64,000 nucleotides of DNA, taken from NCBI GenBank assembly GCA_038030265.1, contig CM075937.1:37304198-37368197 (forward strand), in the 5' to 3' direction. Shown here in pieces: positions 1 through 17,590 of this stretch. The DNA comes from Corythucha ciliata (taxonomy: Eukaryota; Arthropoda; Insecta; Hemiptera; Tingidae). Numbering within the stretch: position 1 is the first letter of the stretch; each line of letters opens with the position of its first letter. The notes under the pieces are model-generated. The model was given only the letters and a program-made list of their open reading frames with translations, made no database searches and was not told the DNA's origin. The position numbers and the translations under genes are program-made.

Positions 1-299
1 TTCGCCCAGAAAGAGATTTTACGGAGTTAAACTTCAAATTTTGCTCCCCTGAGATCCCCCTAGGCTCGGTAACTTCCCCTCAATCTAGACTCTTTCAACC
101 GTATATGTATACGAATATTTCTCCGGAAAGAACTCGCAGTCCTGTAAACTGCCGTTACAGTCCTCAACAAGCGCGTAGGCGTAACCACCTGTTGATCATA
201 GGAAACACAACACAACACAACACAACTCTGCAGAACACAAATCTGCCCCCAGCTCAACACATTTCTCTTCCCGACTTCATTACGGGAACATTGAAGTAA
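1..299. other. noncoding, nothing recognised
   Basis: Short open frames on both strands lack family similarity. A simple ACACAACACAAC tract lies at about 206-226. No splice-supported exon was seen. Confidence 0.5.
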
Positions 300-890
300 A
301 AAAAAGTTTTTAGTGAGCCAATTATTTCAATGAAACTACCCCATAAAAATTGGTTTTCAGCGAGCCAAACCTCACGCAATTGGATTTATAACGAGAAACC
401 CGTTTGATAGGCGTTCTAATGAGCAAGACTCGCAAAAATGATTCATTAGTACTCAAAATTATCAAATTCGCGTAATAGATTTTTGCATGACACGACCCCG
501 CAAAATTTAGTTTTTAGCAACAAAAATCCGTTGAACTACTTTTTGAGCGAGTGGAACCTGCGAAAAGTGGTTAATAGAACGCGAAATTCGTTCTTGAATG
601 AGCCAACTCATGAAATTGATTTTTCTAGCGAGCCAGACCCGCCAAAAATATTTCTGCTGTGACAACAATCGGCGAAATTAGTTATTTTTATTATTATTTT
701 TTTTTTTTTTAGTGAAAAATGAAGCAACCCGCGAAATTGGTCAATTACACAGCAAAATCCAAGAAATCGGATTTTTACTGACATGAGCCAGACCCGCGAA
801 AACGGTTTCTTAGCGTGAAAACCCCACGAAATTGTGTTTTTTGTTTTTTTGTTAGTGAGCGAAATCCGAGAGTACAATTTGTATAATTTT
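300..890. repeat. degenerate minisatellite family 2 (GCGAAATTGG type)
   Basis: Loose tandem units of about 30-40 bp are built around GCGAAATTGG, a T-rich stretch and GTGAGCCA. Examples are near 340-375, 605-640, 725-760 and 790-870. Units diverge strongly, so no exact period can be fixed by eye. The same unit recurs at about 24550-24960, 27880-28100, 28380-28620, 33290-33440 and 54095-54310. No coding function is seen. Confidence 0.7.
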
Positions 891-954
891 CTATGGTATC
901 TTCGCTCCATATTCCGGATTCGCTGTCGATTCTAGAGAAGGGCAACTGAACTGC

Positions 955-990
955 CCGCCTCAGTCCAGTCACCTTCTGGCTACGCCCACT
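955..990 (-). repeat. family 2 signature block (GGGCGTAGCCAG)
   Basis: On the minus strand this block reads GTGGGCGTAGCCAGAAGG and lies next to the family 2 array at 300-890. A related block occurs on the plus strand at about 33120-33175, beside another family 2 array. This suggests the block is a fixed end of the repeat element rather than a tandem unit. Confidence 0.5.
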
Positions 991-1131
991 TTTTTACGCT
1001 AAGGCAAAAAATCTAGAATTTGTCGTTAAAAAACTGTGTCACTTCAAATCACTTTACAGATTATCAAAGATGTCAGCTTTCGAACGATGTACTCAAAATT
1101 CAAATTATTTCCCTCCTTCGATATAGTACAG

Positions 1132-2322
1132 GAAATAAAGCTAAAAAAAAGGCAGAATAGCGGCAAAAATTCGGCCCAACTTCAAATATAGCTTTAACAA
1201 TTCCTTTTGATGTATACTTCCAGGATTCGAAGAGTCCGCAACGATACGGGATAAAAATCAACCACAAAAGTCCGAGCGACGATTAGTTTTTGAGTTACGA
1301 CTTGAATTGTACCAAAAAACTTGGCTTTTTGGCTTAAATATTCTCAAAAAATCGTCACGTCCAACGTTTAGTAATGCAGTTGTCGTTGATGTCATTTCTG
1401 AAGTCGTTTTTAGCGCTGAATCGAATGCATGGTGGCTCGTTTCTTTACGATCAATATTCTTTGAGCTACCAACGAAAATACCCGAAAAAAAGAGTTTTCA
1501 CCGATACTATGATGTGCTATGAAAATGTGTATCAAGATTTTGGCCCGGACTAACCATGTCCATGGGAATTTTTGAGTAGACGGGCCGTAGAGTAGTTTTT
1601 TGAGCTGAATCGAATGAGTGTTTACTAGGATCGCTGAGGTCAATACTTTTTGAGATTCACCCACAACTATAAGAACAAATCCTTTAAAAATGCTGGATAT
1701 GTTTGTCCGTAACTCAAAAAGTATTGATACCAGCGATCCCTACGTCAGCTCGTTCAATTCAGCACAAAAACTACATACGATGAACGTGGTTAGTCCCGCC
1801 TAAATCATGATACAAATTTTTCAGGGCACATTCAAGTATAGGAAAAATCGAGTTTTTTCGGGCATTTTCATTCATAAATCAAATAATTTTCGTCTCGGAG
1901 AATCAAGCTACCGTGCATTCGATTCACACCAAAAACAACTTCATAAACGACGTATAAAACGACTTCATCATTGGATGTATAGGGCGTGAGGATTTTAGTA
2001 AGCCAATCAAGCCAAAAACAACGTTTTTTCGTACAAATTCTGCCAGAACTCGAGAAGCAATTGGCCTACGGTCTTGGGACTGATTTTTATCGGCTCAACA
2101 CAGTCAACTGCACAGGACTAGTCACCTAGTTTGGGCAATTTTTTTCATCCCTTATAGGGGTGAGCTGGCCAGCGTTTGCCCGCCCTAAAAAATAGGTTCG
2201 CCACCCCGAATCGTTGCGGTCTCTTCGAATCCTCAATGTGTAACAACAAAAGGAATTTTTTAAGCCATACTATTCGAAATTGGGCCAAATTTTCCCACTA
2301 TTCTGGTTTTATTTCCTGCAAG
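1132..2322. mobile_element. foldback element D, copy 1
   Basis: The two ends are imperfect inverted repeats of roughly 130 bp. The left end has GGCAGAATAGCGGC, then TTCCTTTTGATG and GGATTCGAAGAG. The right end carries the reverse complements (CCGCAACGATTCGGG, GGATTCGAAGAG and GCAGGAAATAAAACCAG when read on the minus strand). A second copy with the same ends and interior lies at 55511-56486. No transposase is encoded, so this is probably a non-autonomous DNA transposon or foldback element. No clear target-site duplication was found. Confidence 0.75.
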
Positions 2323-5300
2323 AAAATTGGAAAAGAAACAAAAAATCCATGATTTTAATTTTGGCTAAAAATGAATAATGAATTTGACCCGAAACATTGC
2401 CCACCACCAAAACCCTGTTCATTTTTCCTCCATTTGTTTATTTTTCTTCTTATCCATGGTTACTATTTTTTTCTTCAAATGCAAAGTTACGAGTTAAATT
2501 TTGATTGTTATGTGGCATCGTACACTGGTACAACAATCAAAATTTAACCCGAAACATTTTGCTTGTTCCTCATGTTCGTTATGTATTTTTTGAAATGCAA
2601 TATTTAATGCCATAATTGTTTTTGTACACTGGTTTTCACAAGAAATCCGAGCAAAAGAAGAAAAGTTTCTACCCGCATATTTGAATGTTTTATACATAGC
2701 TGTCACTATCCATGTTTAGCCCAAAATTCATGTATTTATCGGTTCTTTTCAAATTTTTTCATCGAAACTCGGATAACGGGGATAAACAAAATTAAAATTT
2801 TGAATACACCGTTTTTAAGCTTGGAAAATTGAGAAGTTATTGTGATGTTTGACAATCTGTGAATCGATTTGTCATGACACTTTTTTTTATGATAAACTCT
2901 CTTTTAATCATTTATGACGACTTCGGCTTGCATCCCACAGGAAATTATCTGTAGTTTTCGAAACTGCCGCCATTTTGTTGTTTTTTTTTTTCAAAGTGAA
3001 GTACAAGCTGAGAAATAACATTTTTACGGGGAAAAGGCGCGATTTTTCCCTAAAAATCATTGAATCATTTGTCGAAAACAAGAAGAGGTAGGTAACCAAA
3101 CAGGACTTTTTTTTAAAGCAATCTGTGGTTTACCATCACCCAATTTTTCTTTTTCCTATTCAAAACCGACCACCCTGTGTATAAATCCGAACAGGCTCTT
3201 TGAGAATAGCTCTCGTGTTGGAATTCTAAATTTAGTTTTCAATTTGAAATTCCGAAAAGTTTCCTTATCATGAACCCTCGCATAGGTTGGTAGAACCGAA
3301 GTTAACCTTAACAAGCGATTACTTTGACTAGCGTTCAAAACACACTCCACGAAAATTTTGTGATTTCTGTTTTTTAAATGGAAGCAAAGAGAAACGATAT
3401 GGCAAACATTTTTTTTGCCTAAATAGAATGCACTAAAAAATCGCACTTTTCGATCACTTAACGAAATCACGGAGAAACGACGCGATCAAAATTGAAAAAA
3501 AAAAAACGTAAATTGTACACAAAAATTACGTTAAAAAAATAACTTCTAGAACAGCCTACGAGCTTCAAAAAATAAGACTACAGTTCTTTGCCACTCGGTT
3601 GGGCTCTGATCCTCCATCTCCAGGCAGGACTGGGGAAACCTTCCCGCAAATTTAAACTCCCAGAGGTTTCCATGAACTTGGGCAGAAGAAAAAGTAGTCT
3701 CTGCATAATAACCTTATCCTTGTCCAAAATGGAGATCCCTCCAATCATTATAATGGCAAAAGACAAGATAACCAAAATATTGTTCAAAAATAAATAAATC
3801 AAAGTATTAAATAATAAGAAAGACAAGTACGCACTTGCGGTGAAAAAATGGCGGACGCTGAAATTTTGGCAAAGCACACCGTAAATAGAACGCGATTTCA
3901 AACACCGAGAAAAAAATAAAAAACGTAACACAAAACATCATCGAAACTTAATTTATCATTAATTTGAAAAACTATGTCGCTTTCTGAAAAGATCCCTTCG
4001 AGAATTTCAGCATTATCACTTATCCGGAAACCCACTCTTGCGAGAAGTTCTAAAGAGCGAGAGAGAATTTAATCATTCGCCAATATCTTATATACTTACT
4101 ATAATACCTTAATAATTATGAAATATTAATTATTACCGGACTCTTGGAAATAATTATTCGTTCCGTCTTTCCCGTGATTGTGAAAAAGGTTAGTAACTTC
4201 ATATAAATTGATATGAACCAGATTGATGGGAGGTTTCAACAACATGGCCGACTTCGAGTTGAAAAGTGGAAAATGATCGTTAAAATACTGGGGGGGACCT
4301 TATCACGTTCAAAACTGCACATGGTCCGCCGCCCCCAGTGGAAGGGGGCGGGATGCTGTAGTAACGGAATAAATAATTTTTTTAAACCAAAGTTCACGTT
4401 ATGAATTTAAACCTTTAGGTAGGTTCCGTTGAAAATAAATTAAACAGGCTTAAAGATAAACATGAAAGAATTAGGAAAGAAGAAATAGATAATTACCCGA
4501 CAGCTGCGACCCTTCTCGAAAGCCCGCCTCTTCTTTGTTATAACTCGGCTATCGCGCGGACAATATCACACACCTTTAGCAAACACGGGTCATCCACATA
4601 CTAAAGTGAACTTGAAATAAAGAGAGAGGAGCAAGCAAAACACCATCCGCGCAGTGATACTGTGTTTGTCAGTGGGAGGGGGTTAGAATGCCCCGGAAAT
4701 CTCGATGGGAAATAATTTTTATCAGTGTTTAAATGGCCGCCCGTCGTTCGTCGTTTGTTGGAAGTGAGAGCAGTGTTGCCACTCTCTTTTGGGGGATTGC
4801 CCGCGTTTAACCTTCACTTTTCGTTTTCACGGCGTCATCATTACGTCATCTCATTTTCAATTCAACTAGTCGAGGAAAAATTGACGTTGTCCAAACTGAT
4901 TTCGTGGCAGATGCGTTGATAAGGGGATATTTCATTTTCAAGACTGCCGATTGAAGTGAATTTATTTCTTTGACTTTTAGTAAATATAAAGCATTTTCGA
5001 AGCACAATGCCTTAGGAAGCTGTCCCCGAACGGCTCATTATTTTTTTTCTTGGTTGTTCTCTTGTCCATTGATAACAAATTTCTAAAGAGCAGTAAAGAA
5101 CATTATCGTCTTTTTCATACGATATTTTTGAAAGCAACCGTTTACTACATCGTCCCTTCATCTCATCCTGTCTATAATATAGATAACATCTTAATTATAA
5201 AGAGAAGAGGCGAAAGAAGAATGGCTATAGATTTTGGAAATAGTTTTCAGTACGGAGTGAGGTTGCTCATTCTGCAAGTTCAACTTATTTTCGATATTTT

Positions 5301-7690
5301 ATGGTTGTCGAAATATATTAGTCATGAATAGTATGACGAACCCCACACGCAGGTCAATGATAATCACGTGAAGACACATTCCAACAAGCCTCAATGGCGA
5401 GGAGTGGATGAAGCAAGGTTTAAACCCTCGATTGCTGGTGTTTTTACTCAATTCCAAATACTTTTTAGGGTAACAAGAACAACACACAAGAGTATTCCAG
5501 TTTCGGTCAATTATATAGAAACAAATTATTACCATCAATACTTCAATCGAAATGACATATATACCTACGCAGACCTATTAGTTACATTTACATAGTCATA
5601 CCATCTATACCGCCAATAAAATAATTTATGTCAGTGTTCTGGCTTGATTTTCCAGGACATTGCTTTCAAACTGCACACAAATTTTATCTGGTTTCCGTTC
5701 ACTGCACGTACCATAAATTCCCTTATTTCCGTGGATATATGCGTTTCACTGAAGATCGGTGAACAATGCAACGTCTTACGTTAGTAGACTTTTTCGGCGT
5801 TCTTAATGTATAGAGATGTTGCCAGGATTTAATTTCACCAAGATCAATAATTGCGAGTTTCCATTATAACTGAGTGAAAACTAAAAACCCAGAGTGAGAT
5901 AATTTTTTTAAAAATTAAAACGTGTTTCAAGTTAAAGAAAGCTTATATTTACGTGAAATCCGTGCTCCAGTTAAGCATATTCAGGTTCATAGGCGTCTGA
6001 AATGAAATACAAGCATCACTAATAAAAATTAACAAAAATGGTCCTATATCATATGCAATTTGAACTGAATTATTTGAGGAGCAATTTTAGAATGTTGGTG
6101 AAATATGGTGAAGCTCTAATTTACTCGAAAACCGTGTTTAATAATTTTATAATGAAGAGCTTCAAAATTATATCCAAACGATGTTCGGGTGACCCATAAT
6201 TAAAGGGGCGGTAACCTGGCAAAAAAGCCATAAAACCCTACTAAAATGTGAGCTAGGTACGTGAGGGGAAAACATTTTCCTTCTTCGTTGACTAACATTG
6301 TTCAGCTTCAGTAGTGTCTTCGATAAACGACGCCTAGACAGGACGAGACAAAGTCACCGGTGGTAAAGGAACAGGCCGACTCGACTGGTCTATAGGTTAC
6401 GAGGAGATGATAAGACATCACCTAATCACCTAAATTATATTGGCTTGTAGCAACTGAGTTAGAGTTTTGCTTTTGATTTTTGGTTCAGGTTTGGTGGTAA
6501 TATTGACACCTTTCATAAATACTCCAGCGCTTATATGGCGACTAAGTGAAACGACCTCCAGGGGTATCCTTCAATTTTCAATTGGGTTTACTTCAAAAAT
6601 TTTCTTTCTTATTCTGACTCTCACTACTACAATAAACAAAACAAAGCAAGTGACACCGGTCAGATGTTACCCCAGATTGTCAGTTCATCTTAGCTCGACA
6701 AGAGCGGTGCTGTATTTATGAAAGATGTCAATAGTCAGGTACGTGAAGTGGCCCCCTTCCCCCAAAATGATGGTCATGCGGTGGATTTAGGATTTTATCT
6801 TGGGAGCGATTCCACCATAAGTATGACTTGCCCGTATTTATGAACGTTCCTTGGCATTAAGGAACCCCTTTGAATTCATTAGAACAGATGGTTTTATTGT
6901 GATCAAAACTGTTCTCAACGGTTCCTTGACTCATGGTCCAGGCAAATTAGTGCTCCATCACCTACAAATTGCTCGAGAGCTGGAAATCATTTTAATATCT
7001 CTTGGGGGCCCTGAATAACAAATGTACGACTTTGCGACGGGTTCTAGGTTGTGCTTCAGATTTCAGAGCCTAAAAACCGCGAAATTGTTGTACTTTTTTC
7101 TGTTTTTCGCGTATAACTCGAAAAGTACGCTTCGTACAGAAAATGTTACCATTTTTTGTTTTCAAGGAGCATAAACTTCTGCGTTGAATGACGTTTGCAA
7201 AATTGAAATCGTTCCAGGCATTCAGCCACAATTCCCAGACAACGTTTTGAATTTTTTACCATCCTCAAACAGTTGACAACCCTACAATTTTAACGCCTAA
7301 TTAGTTCATAAGTATTTAACGCCTAAGTAGTTCATAAGTGCACGCATTCAAGTTGGACGGGCCTTTTAGGGTGCAGATTCCAACATTGTTGTTACTTCAG
7401 TGGGAAAATCGAGGCCTGAAGGAAATATATTCATCGTGGGGTGGACACAGATTTAATGGTTCTGACGTCTGACCAAATATATGATTCCTTTGAGGCGAAA
7501 TAGTGGAGTATTCTTCAAACAGCTTACGAAGGAAATAATCTCTCCACAAAGTATTTATGATTTCGGATAACCTGTTTTCAGACCCGTCTAGATAGACCGA
7601 AGATTGTCGCCAGAATGGACCGAAAACCGGTTAACCATAGTAATATAATTTGTTGGAGCAATTATCACCCCAGCCCACAAAAAAAAAAAA
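2323..7690. other. long noncoding stretch, nothing recognised
   Basis: Open frames here are short (up to about 117 codons) and none resembles a known family or is framed by convincing splice sites. It may hold the missing upstream exon(s) of the plus-strand AGXT2 gene, but none was identified. One perfect 17-bp inverted repeat at 2493-2548 is listed separately. Confidence 0.4.
2493..2548. repeat. perfect 17-bp inverted repeat
   Basis: GTTAAATTTTGATTGTT at 2493-2509 is exactly reverse-complemented at 2532-2548, with a 22-nt spacer. It could be the core of a small MITE or simply a hairpin. Confidence 0.7.
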
Positions 7691-7910
7691 AAAAAAGTCT
7701 CGCTAATCCAAAGCTAAGATTAAGAAAATTTGCTAATTCATGGATGAAATTGAGAATAATCGCTAATTTACGGCTAATATCAAGAAAAATGGCTGATTGA
7801 GGGGTGTATTTGAGAAAATTTGCTAATTCACGGAAAATTAACAAATCAGGAAAAACACGAATTCACTGCAAAATTAAGATAAATCGCTAATTCGCAGCTC
7901 CTGAAGGCAA
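7690..7910 (-). repeat. degenerate minisatellite family 1, minus orientation
   Basis: Units such as CGCTAATTTACGGCTAA recur about every 28-32 bp, read as the reverse complement of the family 1 core CAATTTTAGCCGCGAATTAG. The array ends at the signature block at 7912-7973. Confidence 0.7.
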
Positions 7911-7911
7911 C

Positions 7912-7973
7912 TTCACGGTGGAGGCGGCGGTGAAAGATTCACCCGGGGGCGCCAAATGTCCAAGGCCGGCACT
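7912..7973 (-). repeat. family 1 signature block (CAGTGCCGGCC...)
   Basis: Read on the minus strand the block starts GCAGTGCCGGCCTTGGACA and continues with GGCGCCCCCGGGTGAATC and TTTCACC. Related blocks on the plus strand at 49021-49085 and 54341-54400 also directly precede family 1 arrays in the same relative orientation. It therefore looks like a defined end of the repeat-bearing element. Confidence 0.65.
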
Positions 7974-8200
7974 GCATTTTTTTTTTGAGGGTACGGACTC
8001 GGATCTACCGAGCCCGCTGCCGCCTAAGCTCTTGCGGCTCTTACACCATACCCTGTAACTCCATCAGTTGTGCACTTCACCCCCGTACTTCGCGGTTCGG
8101 TCGATGGGCGGTTTGTCATACGCGCACTGCCGCGGCTGTGAACGCCCACACAAAGTCGAGTATTATTGTATCCATTTCACCATCGAGACGAGCTCAATGC
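7974..8200 (-). mobile_element. tRNA-derived SINE, copy with damaged head
   Basis: It is similar over most of its length to the SINE at 44438-44728: a T10 run (poly-A tail on the minus strand), a GC-rich hairpin, GTGCACTTCACCCCCGTAC, ACGCCCACACAAAGTCGAG and CACCATCGAGACGAGCTC. The region matching the tRNA B box is missing, so this copy is probably dead. The 60-90 codon open frame across it is a by-product of GC content. Confidence 0.7.
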
Positions 8201-8507
8201 AATGAACAGCCTCAGGGGCACATTTTTGGTGGAAATGGAATGGAAAACGCTATTTACTGTGGTTAACTTATGTCGTTGAAGTTATTGAACAGGCCCCAAG
8301 TGCGTTTTATTCAGAGTGTCACGGCCTTTTTCTAAGATCAAAGTGTTGTGCTTGGTTGGGGGGGGGGGCTAGGATGGGTGGCCCGCCTGAGTTCTTACAA
8401 CCAAGTTTTATGGCCCACAACCAAAAAAGGCCGGCGCTGGCTTAGAATGAGGTATTATATATTTTTAGCATGTTAAAATCACAAGGCTTGATCAAATTTT
8501 GCAGGTC
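8201..8507. other. noncoding, nothing recognised
   Basis: Contains a G9 run near 8360 and short fragments seen in other repeats here (for example GAATGGAAAACGCTAT near 8238). No gene seen. Confidence 0.4.
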
Positions 8508-8802
8508 AAAAATGTATCACGTTCAACTGTGGCGGTCCACACTTATTGGAGCCCGGGGTGGAAATTTCTATGAGTCGTTATGCTAAAATTTAATAAGTAA
8601 TTTCATGGCTAAAATTAAGGAAAAGCTCTAATTTGGAGGTAAAATTGAGACCAAACACTAATTCGCGTCTAAAAGTTGGAAAAATTGCAGATTCGCGACT
8701 AAAAGTGAGAGAAACTTTAACTCGTGAATAATGCACGAAGTGCGGAATTCGCAGCTAAAAATTGGAGAAAGTGCTATAGCTCGTGGCAAATTGAGACGTT
8801 GG
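8508..8802. repeat. direct duplication, upstream copy
   Basis: A block of about 295 bp starting TCACGTTCAACTGTGGCGG is repeated nearly exactly at 9485-9748. The second copy lacks about 33 bp internally. The block itself contains family 1 units in minus orientation. The two copies bracket the first visible AGXT2 exon. Confidence 0.9.
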
Positions 8803-9270
8803 TTTTATCGACGAATTAGCAATTTTTCTCAATATTAGCGCGAACTAGGGGGTTTTCTCTTTTTATTATTAGCAGCACATTCCGGAACATTTTTGTTTGT
8901 TCACGTTTGATTTGACTGCCTGACACCTCTGGTCCTCATGTACAATGATTGTGGTCCGCTCGATTCTCTCATCCCTACGTGAGTCGAATCGCTTTCTTCA
9001 GTGGCATACTCAGACAGAACATCGTTTGTTTACGTGTTTTCAAGCCGAAGTTTCGTTTCAACCCAAAACCAACCACGGACCGAGGTCCCTCCCTTCCACG
9101 AGGGTTTAGATCTAAAGAACAAAATAACCAAACCAAACGCTCATTCCATGAAATATTAAATAAATAAATTGATTAATTAATAAAATAAATAATAAACGTA
9201 TTTATGTACCAGTAGGTTCATTGCGTACTACAGACGTCATAGATAATGGGGTTTTTCTTTCCTTATTCAG

Positions 9271-14130
<4,860 letters not shown>

Positions 14131-14198
14131 TTCATACACCTCGGATGGGGGAGGCTAATTCAATCCAGCCATTGATTCTTTCAAGTTGAAAAAATATA

Positions 14199-14204
14199 AA
14201 TAAA
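14199..14204 (+). other. polyadenylation signal of AGXT2
   Basis: AATAAA lies 69 bp downstream of the AGXT2 stop codon in the 247-bp gap before the convergent gene. Confidence 0.6.
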
Positions 14205-14377
14205 ATACATAATACAAAAATCAATAAATAAGTGATTGTTCGAGTAGTAAACAAAATGTTGCAGTAAATACCGATTTTCCAAAGAAACCCGTTCTGGGGA
14301 AAAAGCGGACAAAATGTAAAAATAAATAAATTGGCACGAGCTTCCGTAACTGTGTAAAACACTGCAACAATTCCACG

Positions 14378-15564
14378 CTATCGTTTCCCATAGGAGATCG
14401 TGTACCCTAAATTCATCATGAGAGCGTCCCTCAGAGCTGGTTCCATTCGATGCTCCAAATAGCGAGTCAGTAGCGCCCGAACGCCTCGAATAAACACGTC
14501 TTCCATTTCCTGAGTAAGCTCGGCTCGAGACTCGGGTGGAATGTCCGGGAAGGTCACTCCGGCGGCGACGTTACTGATATCACCATCGTCAATTGTTAAA
14601 GGCACGTCATCGTCGTTTAAACCCTTGCTTTGCGCTTTGTGAGCTTTTCTCAGCATTGACTGACTCTCCTCAGCATCACTGTACAATAGCACATTCATCG
14701 TGTTATTTTGTTTCTAGTAGAAAAGATGGGCAAAATCGTTGTTTTTTTTGTTTACCTTTTGCATCCGTACGAATGAACCGAAACGAATTGAGGCTCAACA
14801 AACGTCGACACGGTGTGCATTGCAATCGACGGGCCGCCCGGAAGTGAAAATGAGCGGGCAGAATCGGTTGCCGCCGAGGGGTGACCAGGTCGAACGGTAA
14901 ACCCGACGCCAGCTTGACGCATTCTCAACGTCATGTTACACCGTTCGACAGGAACGTCTGATTCTCGAAAGGTTTTATCGGTGAATAACTTGACTTTCCC
15001 TGAGACTGATAGATCGTTGAAAGCGAGCCTTGCCTGAAGCGTTCCCATCACTGGGTCGAATCTGTAAATACAAACGAATTTTACATCTCGTTCCCCCACT
15101 TCAAATCCAACGGAAAAACGGTTAATGTGAAACAAAGAGGCCACATACCGACACATATCTAGTCGAGCCCATTTAGGCGGAGCGCGGATTCTCATGTCAG
15201 TCAGATACATGTCGAGCGGGGCCGAGCGAAGCGGTTGGTGAAGAGCATAGCCCGTCAGGTCCAACGGACCTCCCAGTGACGATGTGTTTCCGGCATTTCC
15301 CGATCGTCGATTATTATTTGGTGGAACGAGCACCGAATTTAACCTCGAGGAACAATGTTCTTCAGCTATCCCACCCTTATCTATTCAAATTTTTGCATAT
15401 TACCGTTTCAATTACGCGTGGAAAATAACACAAGGCGGAAATTCGAGTCGCTTACCTGCCAACTTCTTGTTGACGAGAGGGCCTCTATCAAGTCGGTTGG
15501 TTATGCAGGCGCTCAAATGTAATACGAGCAGGAAGGAAATCGTTACAACGGCCAGCCTTTGCAT
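14378..15564 (-). CDS. secreted protein, possibly JHBP/takeout-like
   Basis: Exons on the minus strand: 15456-15564 (start codon, signal peptide MQRLAVVTISFLLVLHLSAC), 15149-15365, 14756-15061 and 14378-14678. The 87-bp intron 15062-15148 has a GTATG donor and a TTTACAG acceptor but no in-frame stop, so retention is possible: 310 residues if spliced, 339 if retained. All junctions keep frame. Weak features of the juvenile-hormone-binding/takeout family are an N-terminal PLDMYLTDMRI stretch, alternating beta-type segments such as LQARLAFNDLSVSGKVKL, and a C-terminal helix ending in LRDALMMNLGYTISYG. That family binds hydrophobic ligands in extracellular fluid; assignment here is tentative. The gene is convergent with AGXT2. 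Confidence 0.75.
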
Positions 15565-15599
15565 TTCTGGTTCACATGTACAATAATAATGAAGTTAAT

Positions 15600-17590
15600 T
15601 GTAAACGAGTTCTCTCGCACTAAATTACAAGACTGTAAGAGAAATAAGAGACTGTAAGAATTTTTAGTTAAAATAATTGGACCGTTGCATCCAATTCAGA
15701 CATCCTCCCCTCGTTTTGGAGGTAGAAAATAACCCCCGCCCCGCCCCTAAACTATCCACCCCGTCACAATGACGTTAACTTTCGTCATCTAAACCGAGAA
15801 TCTCTTTTTATACTATCAAATTTGCTGAACCATGAACGGATGCAGAATACGAGAAAAAAGCCAACTTTCTCCCTATTGTTTATTTTTTCTACTTACAAGA
15901 GAGCAAAAGAGAATGCTCTGTATTAAATTTTGAAGAAAAACGTGCAATATTGACACTCAAACTGGTACCTACATTCCAGAATTTGAGATTTGGGAAAAAT
16001 AAAACATTCCTCTCCCTACCTGAGATAAATAGAAAGATGAAATGGTTATAGTGACAAGCACCCTGTGGGAAACTTTGCTCCGAACGTGTTTAATAGTAAA
16101 ACATGACTAATTTAAATAATTTACCTGCTCAAAAACAAAAATATTTGCAAATAGAGCGACCAAGAGATCCTTCTAGCGACTTATTCAAATAATATCCACG
16201 ATAAGACTCTAAGTCTCGAAGGAAAAACAACTTTATTTCACGGCGTCCTCCCACCTATTTCTTTCGCCGAACAGTTTTCGGTAGAGGGAAAAGAAAACAA
16301 AAGGAGGCAAGACTTTTTAAAGAGTCGAGGGAACCAAACTAAAGAAAAAGAGGACTAGGAAAAAAAAAAAGTTTGATGCATCGGTGATTTTTCTCATTAT
16401 AGACACAATTAGAGTCGGCGTTATACAGGGAGTACAGGCAATTTTCCACGCCGTTCTCAAAATGTGTAGAAATGTGTGCTCCCCTTTTTCACTTTCATCG
16501 TAACTTAAGATTGTTTGTTTTCAGTGGGAGCCGGACTAAGAAGGGGGGGGGGTGAGAAATAAAACGAAATAAGAGACATGTTTTGTTTCGAATTCTCCTA
16601 TTTCTTATAGAAGACTCTAGAACCGGTGGTAAAGAGGGAGAGGGTCTTTGAACTATTCCTCAATAGACGATGAAAAAATACTTAAAGTTTCGTATTGGGG
16701 CACATAGCAGGGAAGTTAGATCACAGACATTTTAATGAATGAAAGAACTATGAGTAAACGAGTAAAAGTAAAAACCTTGGTGATGGTAGACGGGCTTCTA
16801 CGATTCAAAACGAAACATTTTTGGTTGTAGCAAGGAAACGTACGCAGTTTCCTCCCAAAATAACTCGGAAAACAGCTGTTTGCTGACCTACGTTGATTGA
16901 GAGGGTTATATCGCGTTGACTATACATATAAACCCTGAAAATTCGCACTGCACGGTCCGGAAATTTTTTGCGAACTCTCATCACTTGGACGTTTTTTGAT
17001 CATCGTAGAGTATCACATTGCATGGATGCATTTTGAGTCGAAAATAGAGCAGGGTAACGAATTTGCCCATTCTTGTCCATTACTGAATATTTTCCTCAAT
17101 AACTTGCCAACATAATTGTTGTGGAAAACTCCGTCAATGAGGTCCCCTGTGATGTATCGTTACCCTCAAAATAGGTGGAGTAAGGAGGAAGGGGAAGATT
17201 AGCGTTACACAAAATTGTTTGACGACATTTTCCTCAAACAAGTGATTCAAAAGTTTAGGGATCTAAATGTAACATGAAGCTACAGGTTTATGGGTGGCCT
17301 ACTTTAGTACAAAAGCAATAGACACCGGTGGCTACGAATGGAAAAAAAAGGGGGGGGGATTCAAATTTGAGATAAAATCACCAAACATTGATCGATTGTT
17401 CTTTGAACCATTTATTTAAGGAGATATAGGTCGAGTTTCACTCTGAAGGGTGTGTCACGATGAGATGGAAATTGGTGGGAAAACTGTATTTAAAATATCG
17501 TTTTATACTTATGCTGAAACTACCAATTTTCTCTCAGGTTCCCAAATTTTTCGGGTGATAAGGAGTAGTGCTGGATCTATCGATTTCGTG
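15600..17590. other. noncoding, nothing recognised
   Basis: About 2 kb with no supported exon. It is the upstream side of the secreted-protein gene, so its promoter should lie here, but no specific element was recognised. Confidence 0.4.

Noticed and set aside
3578..3931. 117-codon minus frame with hydrophobic stretches
   Set aside because: AT-rich sequence gives hydrophobic residues by composition; no conserved motif or splice framing was found.
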